A stretch of DNA of 64,000 bases from Panicum virgatum (taxonomy: Eukaryota; Streptophyta; Magnoliopsida; Poales; Poaceae): assembly GCF_016808335.1 (NCBI RefSeq), contig NC_053146.1, forward strand, positions 5,061,015 to 5,125,014, written 5' to 3'. Below are positions 42,489 through 53,913 of this stretch, piece by piece. Position 1 is the stretch's first letter. The number at the start of each line of letters is the position of its first letter. A program made the position numbers and the translations under genes. The notes beneath the pieces were generated by a model. The model saw only the letters and a list, made by a program, of their open reading frames with translations, was not told the DNA's origin and searched no databases.

Positions 42489-43457
42489 ATGACTAGTAAT
42501 AATGCGATTCATATTGGGAAGCCACCGTTCTTTGATGGGAACAATTATGATTATTGGAAGAATAGGATGTCGGCTCATCTCAAATCAATGAGTAGAAAGC
42601 TATGGAGAGTAGTAAGTGATGTATATGTCATTTTGGACTCAACGAAATTGTCACCCCTAGATGAGGAAAATGAGATACTAAATGATCAAGGGGTTAATGT
42701 GCTCTTTATTGCTCTTGATGTGACTGAATTTAATAGAGTCAAGAGCCTCTCAAATGCAAATGACATATGGAAGAAGCTCATAGAAATTCATGAGGGCACA
42801 TCAAGTGTGAAGGAGGCCAAGTTATATTTGCTTAAGGGCAATTTTAGTGAATTTACCATGAAGAAGGATGAGAGTATAGCCGAGATGTTCAACCGGCTAA
42901 ATGGCATTGTGAATGACCTCAAGGGACTTGGATTTGAGGTACCGGATGGGGATTTCAACCACAAGTTTCTTAGATGTCTTCCGGAAAGATATGACACAAT
43001 TGTGACCTTACTTGTAAGGTCAAATGTGAAGATCGCAACTCCCACACAAATATTGGGAGAAATTCTCACCCATAACATGTTCAAGAAATCTCAAGATGAA
43101 GCTCATGGTGGAGAAATTGATGTGAAAAAGAAATGTGTGGCATTCAAAGCTCAAGATAGCAAAAATGAAGAAGAAAGTGGGTGCCAAGAAGAAGAATCGG
43201 ATGAGGAGATGACTCTCTTTGTCAAGAAATTCAATAGAATGATGAGTAAGAAGAACTTTGGCAAGAGAGGTCAATCATCAAGAAAAAATCTTTTTGTGGA
43301 CAAGACTTGCTTCCAATGTGGTGAAGTAGGTCATATCATTGTCAATTGTCCAAATAAGAAAAAGGACAAAAAAAATGATGAAAAGAAGAAGAAGTTCATC
43401 AAGAAGAAGAAGAATGGCCAAGCTTATTTTGTTGAATGGGATTCTGATGCAAGCTCC

Positions 43458-43495
<38 letters not shown>

Positions 43496-44216
43496 CGACA
43501 AGCCATCCAAGGGAGTTGCCGGGATCGCCATCAAGGAGGCTCCATCACTCTTCTCTACACCACATTGTTTTATGGCAAAGGGTGATGCAAAAGTACAACA
43601 AGATGGTGAACTTGATGAATTTTCATATGATGAACTTGTTGAAATGCTCAATGATGCCGATGAATTCATGACAAAGGAAAAGGCTAAGTTAAAGGACTAG
43701 AAGTTGAAGTTTACTTCTCTTCAAGGTTCATATGAGGAGCTAAAGACTTCTCATGAGAATCTCAAAGAAACTCATGAGAAGCTTGAGGAAGCTCACAATA
43801 CCTTGCTTAATCATGAAAGAAAAGCAACATTGACCATTGGTGTTAGTTGTGATTTAATTGATGATAAATCTTGTGGCTCTAGCTCTACTAGTTCTTTTTG
43901 CACTAAAATTGATAACCCATCTTGCAATGAATCTCTCATTATGGAAAATGATTTATTAAAGAAAGAGATTACTTGCTTGACTAATGATTTGAGAAAGTGC
44001 TATGATAGTAGAGCCAAGTTTAATCATTGTTGGGCAAGCCAAAAGTTCACCTTGAACAAGAAAGGGTTTGGATACATTTCTAAGAAAGAGAACAAGGCTT
44101 TTGTGCAAACCAAAACTACTTTCGTGAAGAGTAGTGGTAAGCCATATTGTGAAAAATACAAGAAGGTTGGTCATGTTGAGAAGAATTGCACCAACAAGAA
44201 AAGTCATATCCTTTGA
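42489..44216 (+). pseudogene. gag: gag of the SIRE-type element
   Basis: Starts MTSNNAIHIGKPPFFDGNNYDYWKNRM-like (DUF4219/UBN2-type gag start), continues with KKLIEIHEGTSSVKEAK and the UBN2 core, then a CCHC knuckle CFQCGEVGHIIVNC and a Lys-rich stretch. A run of 14 Asp codons (GAT repeat, 43458-43500) follows. An in-frame TAG at 43698-43700 splits it, after which the same frame continues (coiled-coil-like ELKTSHENLKETHEKLEE and a second CxxC/H motif CEKYKKVGHVEKNC) to a frameshift near 44205. Intact relatives have one gag-pol frame. Confidence 0.88.
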
Positions 44217-44217
44217 T

Positions 44218-47200
44218 TCAAGTTACATTCTTATGAAAAATTCAAATGGCAATGTTAGTGCAAAATTTGTTGGTATACCTATAGATGGTGCTAAAAAGAA
44301 TGCCATTTGGGTGCCAAAAGTCTTGGTCACTAACGTGGTCACTAATGTTCAAGGACCCAAGAAAGTTTGGGTACCTAAAAGAGTTACTTCCTCTTTGTAG
44401 GTGAATTACAAGTCCGGAGCAAGACATTGGGTGCTTGATAGTGGATGCACTCAACACATGACCGGAGATCCAATGATGTTTTCCTCTCTAGATGATAATG
44501 TGGGTGGCTATAGTGACATCATCTTTGGTGACAATAGCCGGGGCAAAGTCAAAGGAGTTGGTACAATTCCTATATCAAGTGATCATTCTCTTTCAAAAGT
44601 ATTGTTGGTTGATTCTCTCAAGTTTAATCTCTTAGCGGTCACTCAACTTTGTGATTTTGGATATAAGTGTAGTTTCACTAAAGATGATGTGGTAGTGACT
44701 AGCTTGGATGGAAAAGATCACATCTTTACGGGATTTAGACATGAGGATGTATATCTTGTGGATTTTGCTACTAAAGAGGCAAACTTGTCTACTTGCTTGT
44801 TCACTCAATCATCTTTAGGTTGGTTATGGCATAGAAGGCTTGGTCATGTTGGCATGAAGCAACTCAACCGACTTTTGAAACATGATTTAGTAGTTGGCTT
44901 GAAGAATATGAAGTTTGAAAAAGATAAGTTACGTAGTGCATGTCAAGCCGGAAAGCAAATTGCAAATTCTCATCCCACTAAGTGTGTCATGTCAACCGAG
45001 AGATCTTTGGAATTATTGCATATGGATTTATTTGGTCCTACAACATATAGAAGTATTGGTGGGAATTGCTATTGTCTTGTGGTAGTGGATGATTACTTAA
45101 GATATACATGTGTTTTCTTTCATCATGATAAGGCCGATACATATGACACATTCAAGAAATTCTTGACAAGGGCCGAAAATGAATTTGAGCTCAAGGTGAA
45201 GAAAGTGAGGAGTGACAATGGAAGTGAGTTTAGAAACACAAGAGTTGAAGAATGGTGTGATGAGAAAGGAATCAAGCATGAATTCTCAACCAAGTACACT
45301 CCGGAACAAAATGGTCTTGTTGAGAGGAAAAATAGAACCTTGATTGATATGGCAAGATCAATACTCTCTGAGTACAATGTTTCGGATAGCTTTTGGGCCG
45401 AAGCAATCAACACGGCTTGTCATGCCTCTAATAGATTGTATTGCCATAGATTTCATAACAAGACTCCATATGAGTTGCTCATTGGAAGAAAGCCAAATAT
45501 CTCATATTTTAGAGTGTTTGGTTGCAAATGCTATATTCTTAAGAAGGGAACTCGGTTATCAAAGTTTCAAAGCAAATGTGATGAGGGTTTTCTTCTTGGA
45601 TATTCATCTTGTAGCAAGGCTTATCGGGTCTACAACAAAACACATGGCATTGTTGAAGAAGCATATGATGTTGAGTTTGATGAAACCAATGGTTCTCATA
45701 ATGAACAAGAAAATCTTGATGATGTGAGAAGTGATGATTTGAGAAATGCAATGAAAAATATGTCAATTGGTGATGTTAGACCAAGAGAAGAAGATGAAGA
45801 TGAAGATGGTCCTTCTATCTCTATTAGAGTCAATCATTTAACTTCTATCTCAAATGATCAAGCACAACAAATTGCACAAAATTCAAGTAATGATGATTCT
45901 CAAGTACAAGATCAAGTTGGTTCATCTAGTGCACCTTCTTCATCAACTCATGAACCCATTGTTCCTCAAAGAATTCATCATATTCTTGCAAAGGATCACC
46001 CGGTGGATCAAATCATGGGTGATATTAGTAAGGGTGTCCAAACTTGATCTCGCATTGCTTCATTTTGTGAACATTATTCTTTTGTATCTTTTCTTGAACC
46101 TAACCGTGTAGATGAAGCATTGAGAGATTCGGATTGGGTGAATGCTATGCATGAAGAATTAAATAATTTCACCCGGAATCAAGTTTGGGATTTAGTTGAG
46201 AGGCCCAAGAATTATAATGTTATTGGCACTAAATGGGTCTTTAGAAACAAGTAAAATGAAGATGGAATGGTTGTGAGAAACAAGGCAAGATTGGTAGCTC
46301 AAGACTTCACTCAAGTCGAAGGTTTGGATTTCGGTGAAACTTTCGCTCTCGTTGCTAGATTAGAAGCTATTAGAATTTTATTAGCTTATGCTTGCTCTCA
46401 CAACATAAATTTTTTTCAAATGGATGTGAAAAGTGCTTTCTTGAATGGCAAGATTAGTGAACTTGTTTTTGTTGAGCAACCTCCATGTTTTGAAGATCCC
46501 AAGAAGCCAAATCATGTATACAAGCTCTCTAAAGCTCTTTATGGTCTTAAGCAAGCTCCACGAGCTTGGTATGTTAGATTGAGGGACTTTCTTATCTCTA
46601 AGGGCTTCAAAATTGGTAAGGTTGACACTACTTTGTTCACTAAAGATATTGGTAAAGATTTGTTTGTTTATCAAATTTATGTTGATGGTATTATCTTTGG
46701 TTCAACTAACCCAAGTTTTTGTGAGGAATTTGGTGAAATGATGTCTAGGGAATTTGAGATGTCCATGATTGGTGAATTGAGTTTCTTTCTTAGACTTCAA
46801 ATCAAGCAACTCAAGTAAGGCACCTTTGTGTGTCAATCAAAATATGTGAAGGATATCTTGAAAAAATTTGGTATGGAAGATGCAAAACCAATCAAGACTC
46901 CTATGGCCACCAATGGGCATCTCGACCTAGATGAGGGAGGTAACCCGGTTGACCAAAAGCTTTATCATTCTATGATTGGTAGTTTATTTTATTTGACCGC
47001 ATTTAGGCCCGACATCATGTTTAGTGTTTGCATGTGTGCACGATTTCAAGCTGCACCTAGACAATGTCATTTGACCGCCGTCAAAAGGATCTTGAGATAC
47101 TTAAAATATACTCCTAATATTGTCTTATGGTATCCCAAGGGTGCTCATTTTGATTTGGTTGGTTTTTCGGATTCGGATTATGCGGGGTGCAAGGTTGATA

Positions 47201-47631
47201 GGAAGAGCACTTTCGGTGGTTGTCAATTTCTTGGAAGATCTCTTGTATCTTGGTCATCAAAGAAGCAAAATTCCATGGCTCTTTCAACCGCCGAAGCGGA
47301 ATATATTTCGGCCGGAAGTTGTTGTGCACAATTGTTATGGATGAAACAAACTCTTCTTGACTATGGTGTGAAATTTGATGAAATTCTCTTGTTGTGTGAT
47401 AATGAAAGTGTCGTGAAGATTGCTACTAATCCGGTTCAACATTCAAGAACCAAGCATATTGATATCCGCCATCATTTTCTTAGAGATCATGTGAACAAGG
47501 GTGATATCAAGATTGATGGTATTGGAACGGATGATCAATTAGCCGATATATTTACCAAGCCTTTGGATGAATCTCGGTTTTGCAAGTTAAGAAATGAGTT
47601 AAATATCATTGACTTCTCAAATATGGCTTGA
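44218..47631 (+). pseudogene. pol: pol of the SIRE-type element (protease, integrase, RT, RNase H)
   Basis: One frame with stops at 44398-44400, 46045-46047, 46252-46254 and 46816-46818. Protease: WVLDSGCTQHMTG. GAG-pre-integrase: WLWHRRLGHVG. Integrase: LLHMDLFGP, YCLVVVDDY, VRSDNGSEF, TPEQNGLVERKN. RT: RNKARLVAQDFTQVEG, FFQMDVKSAFLNG, KALYGLKQAPRAWY; the catalytic site reads YVDG instead of YVDD (GGT at 46687-46689). RNase H: SDSDYAGCKVDRKST, SSKKQNSMALSTAEAEY, DNESVVKIATNP, then HIDIRHHFLRDHV and DQLADIFTKPLDE. Three of the stops fit CGA to TGA or CAA to TAA changes. It cannot encode an active polymerase. Confidence 0.93.
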
Positions 47632-48824
47632 AAACTAGCACATGTGGCATATGGTTCTTTCATGCACTCTTTGTTTCATTTTTCTGAATTTTTTTAGGTA
47701 TTTTTGAGCCATTTATGAGTTTTCATGATTTTACTCGATTTATTTTTGAATTCTTGTTGTAACTTGCTCATATGAGTCTTTTGAAGGTTTTCATGCAAGA
47801 TTTGAGATTTTTGAATTTTTATATGAGCAATGATCCCAAATTGAAGTTGGAATTGAGAAAGTTGGCAAAAATCTGGGCTATCTGAAATTTGGTACAGCGG
47901 ACGGTCCGCGGGTAAGAGACGGACAGTCCGCCGTTCATGAGACTTGTTCACCAGAGGCTCTGCAGAGAAGTTGTCAACCGCAAATTTACATAGCGGATGG
48001 TCCGCCAAAGGACCGCGGACGGTCCGTGGGTCATCGGTTCATCCGGCAAGCTTTGGATACACCGGTGGTTTGCCACTGAACAAGGAGCGGACAGTCCGGC
48101 GTAGGTCCGCGGACAGTCCGCCATTGTTGGGAAGAATTTACCAGAGGCAGTTTCAGTCGGGTGGCAGTGTAAAGATTCAAAGGCGGACGGTCCGCCAGGA
48201 TACCGCGGACAGTCCGCGACTGGACAGAATGGTGGGGTCGGCCAGACTTGACTTATAATGGATGTCACTCTCACCCCCCACCAAACCGCACACCTCATCC
48301 AAAAGCACTCTCTCTTTCTCTCTCAAGCACGTGGGGGAGACGACAAGGTCAAGGCTTTTTGGCGTGGTTCCCGGACGGTCCGAGAACATCTCCGGACTCT
48401 TCTCAAGATTGTACATCATGTCCTCTCGGTATTTTGACGAATCCCTAACTCTTGTTCTTGGATTTCTCTATTGGAAAGAGCTAGGGTTAGATGCTCTGAT
48501 CTGTTTTGGGACCATAGATTCTTGAAAATACTTGGGGGATCTTGTTCCTAGTGATGAGGATATGCTATAGTTAAATTTTGGTTGGTGGATTTGAATCAAA
48601 ACTCAAAATATGGGTGAATCAAAGTTGGGGGCGATTTTGTGTTCCTGCACAGAACAGATGGGTCGCGGACAGTCCGCCTGCTGAACGCGGACGGTCCGCC
48701 GTGGTGGTTCATGAACCGCGGACGGTCCGCATTCAGAAGAGCGGACGGTCCGCCAGTGTCAGATTTTTCAGATGGCTGCTGAATTAACTTATATCATTAT
48801 GGATTGGTTCTATTGCTTTAGTAA
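47632..48824. other. Spacer between pol and the extra ORF, with palindromic repeats
   Basis: Non-coding. It contains at least 13 intact or one-mismatch copies of GCGGACNGTCCGC between 47895 and 48755, mostly in pairs about 20 bp apart. These are shared with the LTRs. AGTCTCTCTTTCTCTCTC-like pyrimidine tracts near 48310 may mark a leader for the extra ORF. Confidence 0.6.
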
Positions 48825-50330
48825 TTGTTCTTATGGTTAAATCTTGATCTCAGGCCACCCCGGAAGATCTTAAAGGCCACTGCTTCGAAAATCAAGAAGG
48901 CTATGACTTCCAAAAGACAAAGAGACAGTGATGACTCTGATGATGTGGACTATGCTCCCAATCTCAGTGAGATAGCTGCAATATCTTCAGTGGGAGATGT
49001 TGGTGATGAATCTTCAGAGGAAGAAACTGAGGGAGTTGAGGATGGTGTTACAGATTTGATGGGGCTAGATCTTCCTAGCCGACAGTGGACTGCAGAGAGC
49101 TATGCCAATGCTAGAGCAGTGGATCAGTTCAGCTTGCCTCGTGACACCAACATCCTTTTCTTCAAAATTGAGGTATAAAAAGATGCTTACTTTGGTCATC
49201 TAGTTAAGAAGAATGTATTCAAACATCAGACCGTTGACCTAGGTTATATGAGACAACAACAAGTCATGTCTGATCTAGTGGATAGATTTGAGCAAATGGG
49301 GTTAGCAAATTTTCTGCAGCATAGGTGTGATTAGAATGAAACAGTCATACGTCAGTTCTATGCCACCCTAGAGATCAACATGGTTGAGGAAACATTTTGG
49401 TGGACAACTGGCAAGAGAACCTATTATGCTATATTTGCACAGTTTGCTGAGGCAAATCAGTTGGATTATGATTTTATCACTAGTGAGCAAAGTGTGAATG
49501 TTATGTTAGAAAACCCTCTAGATGAGAATGACTACCCCATGTACTATGAGCCTGCACATCTTGGTATTGCTAGAAGCTTTGGGGGCACTCAGGGTCTGAT
49601 GCATCATCCTGCAGTGATTAATAAGATTAATAAGATTAGAGGGCTCTATTGGAATGTGATATCTCATATCATGAACGGAAATAGAATAAATGTCATTGCT
49701 CTTATTATGAATCAGCTTGTAGATTTAAGGCTTAACATGGAGATGAACTTATATTTTGCTCCATACATTATGTCCATCATCAAGGTCAAGTCTAGCTTCA
49801 GAGGGATATGTGAAAGCAAGCACACACCTTTCAGGCCATTCAAGAATGACAATGCTTTTCTTTTGAGTCCTTTGACTCCTTTCCCTGGAGATGATATGGA
49901 TGCTGAAGCACAGGGGCAAGATGGTGCTGATGATAGTGATGATGATGCTCACATGGGAGCAGCTGCAGCTCAGCATGCCATGCCACCACCACATCCTACA
50001 GTACAGCAGCAGTGGGCTCCTCCAGCTGGCTACTTTGACCCTTACTTTGCATCCATGCAGGAGAGCATGTCCTCTCAGATTGCGGGGTTGGCTAGTCAGA
50101 TGGAGAATCAGATGAACCACAACTTCCAGAACATGCAGCATCAGATGTTTCAGCTCATGATGGCTCAGATGCAGGGGGTTCAGCAGAGCTTACACTCAGA
50201 CATAGCAGCTCTTGACTCACGCTTTGAGGATTTGCCCTCTTCTGAGCAGTTTGAGCAGCTTGAGCAGAGGCAGGAGCAGCTAGAGCAGCGCTTTGATACT
50301 TTCAGCACAGCCTTCACCCGGGTTTTCTGA
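48825..50330 (+). pseudogene. Extra ORF of the SIRE-type element (between pol and 3' LTR)
   Basis: One frame from about 48825 to TGA 50328-50330, broken by a stop at 49176-49178 and another near 49332. Features: a basic then acidic N-terminus (KRQRDSDDSDDVDY), LPSRQWTAESYANARAVDQF, an order of aromatic-rich blocks (EETFWWTTGKRTYYAIFAQFAEANQLDYDF, seen in pieces), then an acidic linker and a Met/Gln-rich C-terminus with coiled-coil character (FEQLEQRQEQLEQRFDTF). SIRE-lineage elements carry an extra ORF here, sometimes called env-like. I see no signal peptide or transmembrane segment in this one, so I would not call it an envelope. Function unknown. Confidence 0.65.
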
Positions 50331-51023
50331 CCACTTCTACTCAGTATTTCCGGCTCCAGTGCCGCCTCCAGAGTTCTACCCGCACCAGCCGTTCTACCCA
50401 CCACCTCCTCCTCTGCCGCCGATGGATTGACTTTCTTGGCAATTGATGCCAAAGGGGGAGAAGGAGCTTTGGAGTGCTTGGATCTAGGGGGAGCTCATGG
50501 ACTTCTCATGGAGATCATTCGCTTTCGGCTTCCGCTTGCCACTCTTGTTTATTTGTGTTGAACTATTGCATGAATTCGGTTTGAGACTTGTGTTTGGATT
50601 TGAACATTTGGTTTGTAATGTGTGATGAACTATGTTGGTTTATATTACTCTTATCTATTTATGTTCATCTTGTGGTTGTGAGGTTGTGCTAACCAAGCTA
50701 AAATTCATATCATATATATATATCTTGTATCTTGTATGCCTCTATTTCCACTTGTAGGGAAAACTCCGTCAAAATTTTCAAATATATATATGTGCTCTTG
50801 GTATTCATGCAAACTTATATGCACATATCAAGGGGGAGTTCTCTCTACTCATCGAACTTGGTGAATTTATTCATACCATATTCTGAAATTTTCAAGAAAA
50901 AATGAGTAAGTTTTTCCAAGGTTCAATTCCAAGTCCACCTTATGCCTAGTGTATAAAGTTGACTTGAACACTTTTATCACTCCAAAATTTAGTGTTGTCA
51001 TCAATTACCAAAAAGGGGGAGAT
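50331..51023. other. 3' untranslated region of the SIRE-type element
   Basis: No coding. It has Pro-rich out-of-frame remnants just after the extra ORF (50340-50430), repeated CAAAGGGGGAG / AAGGGGGAG polypurine blocks (about 50450, 50830, 51012), and the probable true polypurine tract AAAAAGGGGGAGAT immediately before the 3' LTR. Confidence 0.6.
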
Positions 51024-51074
51024 TGAAAGCATCTAGGCCCCTAATTCGAGTTTTGGTAATTAATGACAACGGCT

Positions 51075-51456
51075 CAGGGCCGTACCGGCAAATTCGAAGG
51101 CCCTGTGCGAAACTATGAACTGGGCTCTAGTACCATCGTTGCGCCTACGAGTGCCCAGTGAAATCCGGAAGGTGGAAGTGCAGACGTGACTTGTGCCGTG
51201 CCTGGCGAGCGGTTATAGTGGAAGCGAAAAAGATTGCACTGCGATCTGCAGATTTGATTGAAAGACAATGGTCAAGCGGCATATTTCCTCTTCTATGACA
51301 TATTTGGGCTACAATTTGCTTCGTATTGGATCAAAATATAACTAAAACAAAATCTACTATATAACTATATCTAGTATACTCGTTATATTTTGGGGCCCCT
51401 AAAATTTGGGGGCCCTGTGTGGTCGCACGGCCTGCACGGGCCTAGATACGGCCCTG
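51075..51456. mobile_element. hAT-type MITE (382 bp) in the 3' LTR
   Basis: TIRs CAGGGCCGTA / TACGGCCCTG (10 bp perfect) and the perfect 8-bp TSD CAACGGCT (51067-51074, 51457-51464). It is absent from the 5' LTR, so it inserted after the copia element integrated. Confidence 0.93.
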
Positions 51457-51799
51457 CAACGGCTTGTGGATTAACAATTCCATTTGAGGTAATGAGTATA
51501 GGTTGATCCACAGGTGAAAGAGATTTGGTTGTGAACGTGTGGAGTTTTGGAGATGATGAGCAAAGCTCGGGCTCAAAGCAAAGGTATAAAATAGGGATTT
51601 TATATTTTACCGGTCACAAGGTGTTTAGTGGATGAAAAGTGACCGGATTTGTTGGATAGATAGCCGTACTATCAAGAGGGGTCGAGTACTCGTGCTTGAC
51701 GGGTCGTTAGTGCCACTTTGCTCAAAATTTCTAGGTGCATACATGAGGGCTAACGATGCTTTGACTAGATTTGAAAAAGAACAAGTCTGAGAGCTGACT

Positions 51800-52315
51800 G
51801 CACAAGCGCGGACAGTCCGCTCCCTGGAAAGCGGACGGTCTGCAATCGTTCCAGAGAGCATGTTTGGCTCTGGTGGAAATTAGAAGTGTCTGGCGGACAG
51901 TCCAGCCCTGGTGGGCGGACGGTCCGCAGCTCTAACTCAATTTGTACCAGAGAGGGTGTTTTCTCTGGTTGGGCTTATGATCTATGCGGAGGACGGTCCG
52001 CCCCTGGGGCGCGGACGGTCCGCCGGCTATTTGACAGTTTGTACCAGAGACATTGTTGTCTCTGGTGGATTTCAAGGATGAACAACAGACGGTCCGCCCC
52101 TAGGGTGCGGACGGTCCGCCGGGCTTTTTCAAATTGTTCCAGAGACGATGTTCGTCTCTGGTGGTGTGGAACACATAACTGCGGATGGTCCGCCCCTGGG
52201 GAGCGGACGGTCCGTCAGGGCTTAACGGCTAGTTCTGACACGCATTAAATGCACTCTGACTCACTGGTTTATAACTGCGGACGGTCCGGGTTTTGAACCA
52301 CGGACGGTCCGCGAC
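51800..52315. repeat. Array of GCGGACNGTCCGC palindromes in the 3' LTR
   Basis: About twelve intact or near-intact copies, usually in pairs about 20 bp apart, repeat at roughly 80-95 bp with ACCAGAGA...TCTCTGGT inverted repeats between the pairs. This is a regular dyad-symmetric array upstream of the LTR TATA box. Confidence 0.85.
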
Positions 52316-53699
52316 TTCGCAAAAAAAGAGTGTAACGGCTAGTTTTTGAAGGGATGTCTATATATACCCAATGCCCGGTCATTGGGTGCCTCTCTTGGCC
52401 ATTTGAACTACATACTTGACATCATAGAGTTAAGGCAACCCTCACACACACACACTTGCTTAGAGATTGCATTCTTGAGAGTGTGAGGGCCTTCTAGTGC
52501 ATTGCATCAATAGTTTGAGCTTTGTGGCACTAGGTAAACTTCAAGTAAGCGTCATCGACTTGTTACTCTTGGGAGTTGCCGCTCCCTAGACGGCTTGGAG
52601 AAGAGGATTTCGTGGAGCTCCTCCAAGGAGATTGTTGAGGAGCCCCGATTTCGGTTGTGAGAGGTCTTGTGATCACCTCACCGGAGAGGTGAAGAGCAAC
52701 TCTAGTGGAATCGAGGTGTGGAGCGGTTCCTTGATTCAAGCTGGCTCAAGATCAAGAGGTTCTTGATAGAGGAGCGATTGATTCTTGGAATCCACCTCAA
52801 CGTGGATTAGGGGTGACCGGCAAGTCATCGACACCACGAGATAAATTCTTGTGTCAAGCTTGGTTACTTCTCTTGCTCACTTTAATTCTTGTTTTTACTT
52901 TGAGCAATTTACTTTACTAGAGCTTGATTTGTATCTTGTCACCCTAGGTTGCAAACCCATCTAGAGATAGTAGTAGCATGACATAGGGCTTTCCTTTGTC
53001 ACTAATTAAATTTCTCTAGTGTTATTGGTTTTAGATTTTAAACCGCCTATTCACCCCCCTAGTCGGTGTTCTTGATCCTACAGCCGCCGCTTGCGCCTGC
53101 GCCGTGCGCCGTTGCTTCCCATCCCGGCGCGGCGACGACGGAGGGGGCGAGATGCGAGGTGGCGGTGGCCGGCGAGACCCAAGACACGAGGAGCCAAGAA
53201 AGGGAGGGCGGCGGCGGGACGTTCGGTGGCGGCGGGATGCCCGACGGCGGGCAGGATCTGAGGGGCGGCGGCGGTGGGACGCACGGCGGCGGGCAGGACC
53301 TGAGGACTGAGGAGCAGCGGCGGCGGAAGTGTGGAATGCACGGGGGCGGGCCGCGGGTGGGACGCTTGGAGCGGCGGCGGCTAGCGGGAGGCGAAATGGA
53401 GGCAGAGTCACGGGACTGAAGGTTAGGGTTTGGTTGGTTGGGCTGTGCCTTTTTTCCTTACTGGGTTGATTTTTTGGATCTCCACGGGTCCCCCACGGGT
53501 TGGATTTGTTCCCCGAACCCGTCCTGCTAGATTTCATTTCAGGGCCCCGCCCCGTTAGCCCCGCGGGGGGATTTCCAGACCCGTACCCGCCCCCAAACGG
53601 GCGGATCCCCGCAGGTCCCGAGCCCGTTAGCCCCCGTTGCTACCCTGATCCCGTATTTTAATATCAACCTCGGCTCAGGATCCTGGGAGGCTCGCTCGA

Positions 53700-53913
53700 G
53701 CTCGGCTCCCCTCCCCCGCTCAGGGCCTCAGGTTTCATCTCCTCCCTCTGTTGCTTCTCTCTAGTTAAAAAAAAAAAATTTCCCTTCTCTCGGACTCTCT
53801 CCTCCCTTGCACTTGCTCTCTTCCTTCCCCGGCGGCGACGACTGGGCAAGCGGCGGCGCCATTTGTCCTGTCTTCGCCCAGCCCCTTTTGCCGGCGATGA
53901 GCGCGTCCTCTAG
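53700..53913 (+). other. Putative 5' UTR exon of the SEUSS-like gene
   Basis: C/T-rich leader-like sequence ends in CTCTAG/GTATGCCC (donor after 53913). The next acceptor, GATTTCTAG/TTATG, precedes 55188. The exon start is a guess; it begins within about 50 bp of the hAT element end (53648). An ATG at 53897 opens a 17-codon upstream frame. Confidence 0.5.

Larger units (their letters stand above)
41417..53082 (+). mobile_element. SIRE/Maximus-type Ty1/copia retrotransposon, full length, degenerate
   Basis: The 5' LTR is 41417-42429 and the 3' LTR 51024-53082; both start TGAAAGCATCTAGG and end TTGATCCTACA. The TSD is GCCGC (41412-41416, 53083-53087). Order: tRNA-Met primer site, gag, protease-integrase-RT-RNase H (copia order), a long spacer with GCGGACNGTCCGC palindromes, an extra ORF, a polypurine tract and the 3' LTR. 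Large size and an extra ORF after pol are features of the SIRE/Maximus lineage. All coding regions carry stops or frameshifts. Confidence 0.95.
51024..53082 (+). repeat. 3' LTR of the SIRE-type element, with a hAT MITE inserted
   Basis: 2059 bp, or about 1669 bp without the MITE at 51075-51456 and its TSD copy. It holds an array of paired GCGGACNGTCCGC palindromes with intervening ACCAGAGA...TCTCTGGT inverted repeats (51800-52315), and TATATATACCC at about 52370. Confidence 0.93.
41069..53648. mobile_element. Non-autonomous hAT element split by a copia element
   Basis: Termini TTAGGGTTGCAACGGGG (41069) and the reverse complement TCAGGGTAGCAACGGGG (53648) match at 15 of 17. Flanking 8-mers TCCCATAT (41061-41068) and TCCCGTAT (53649-53656) match at 7 of 8, a hAT-type TSD. 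Without the copia insertion it is about 0.9 kb, GC-rich, with CCCGCGGGGAT-type subterminal words like the element at 38339. No transposase. Confidence 0.75.

Noticed and set aside
43424..43669. Poly-Ser ORF on the minus strand
   Set aside because: It is the complement of the GAT (poly-Asp) repeat in gag.
48825..50330. Calling the extra ORF an envelope gene
   Set aside because: I see no signal peptide, transmembrane anchor or glycoprotein-like Cys pattern; position alone is not enough.
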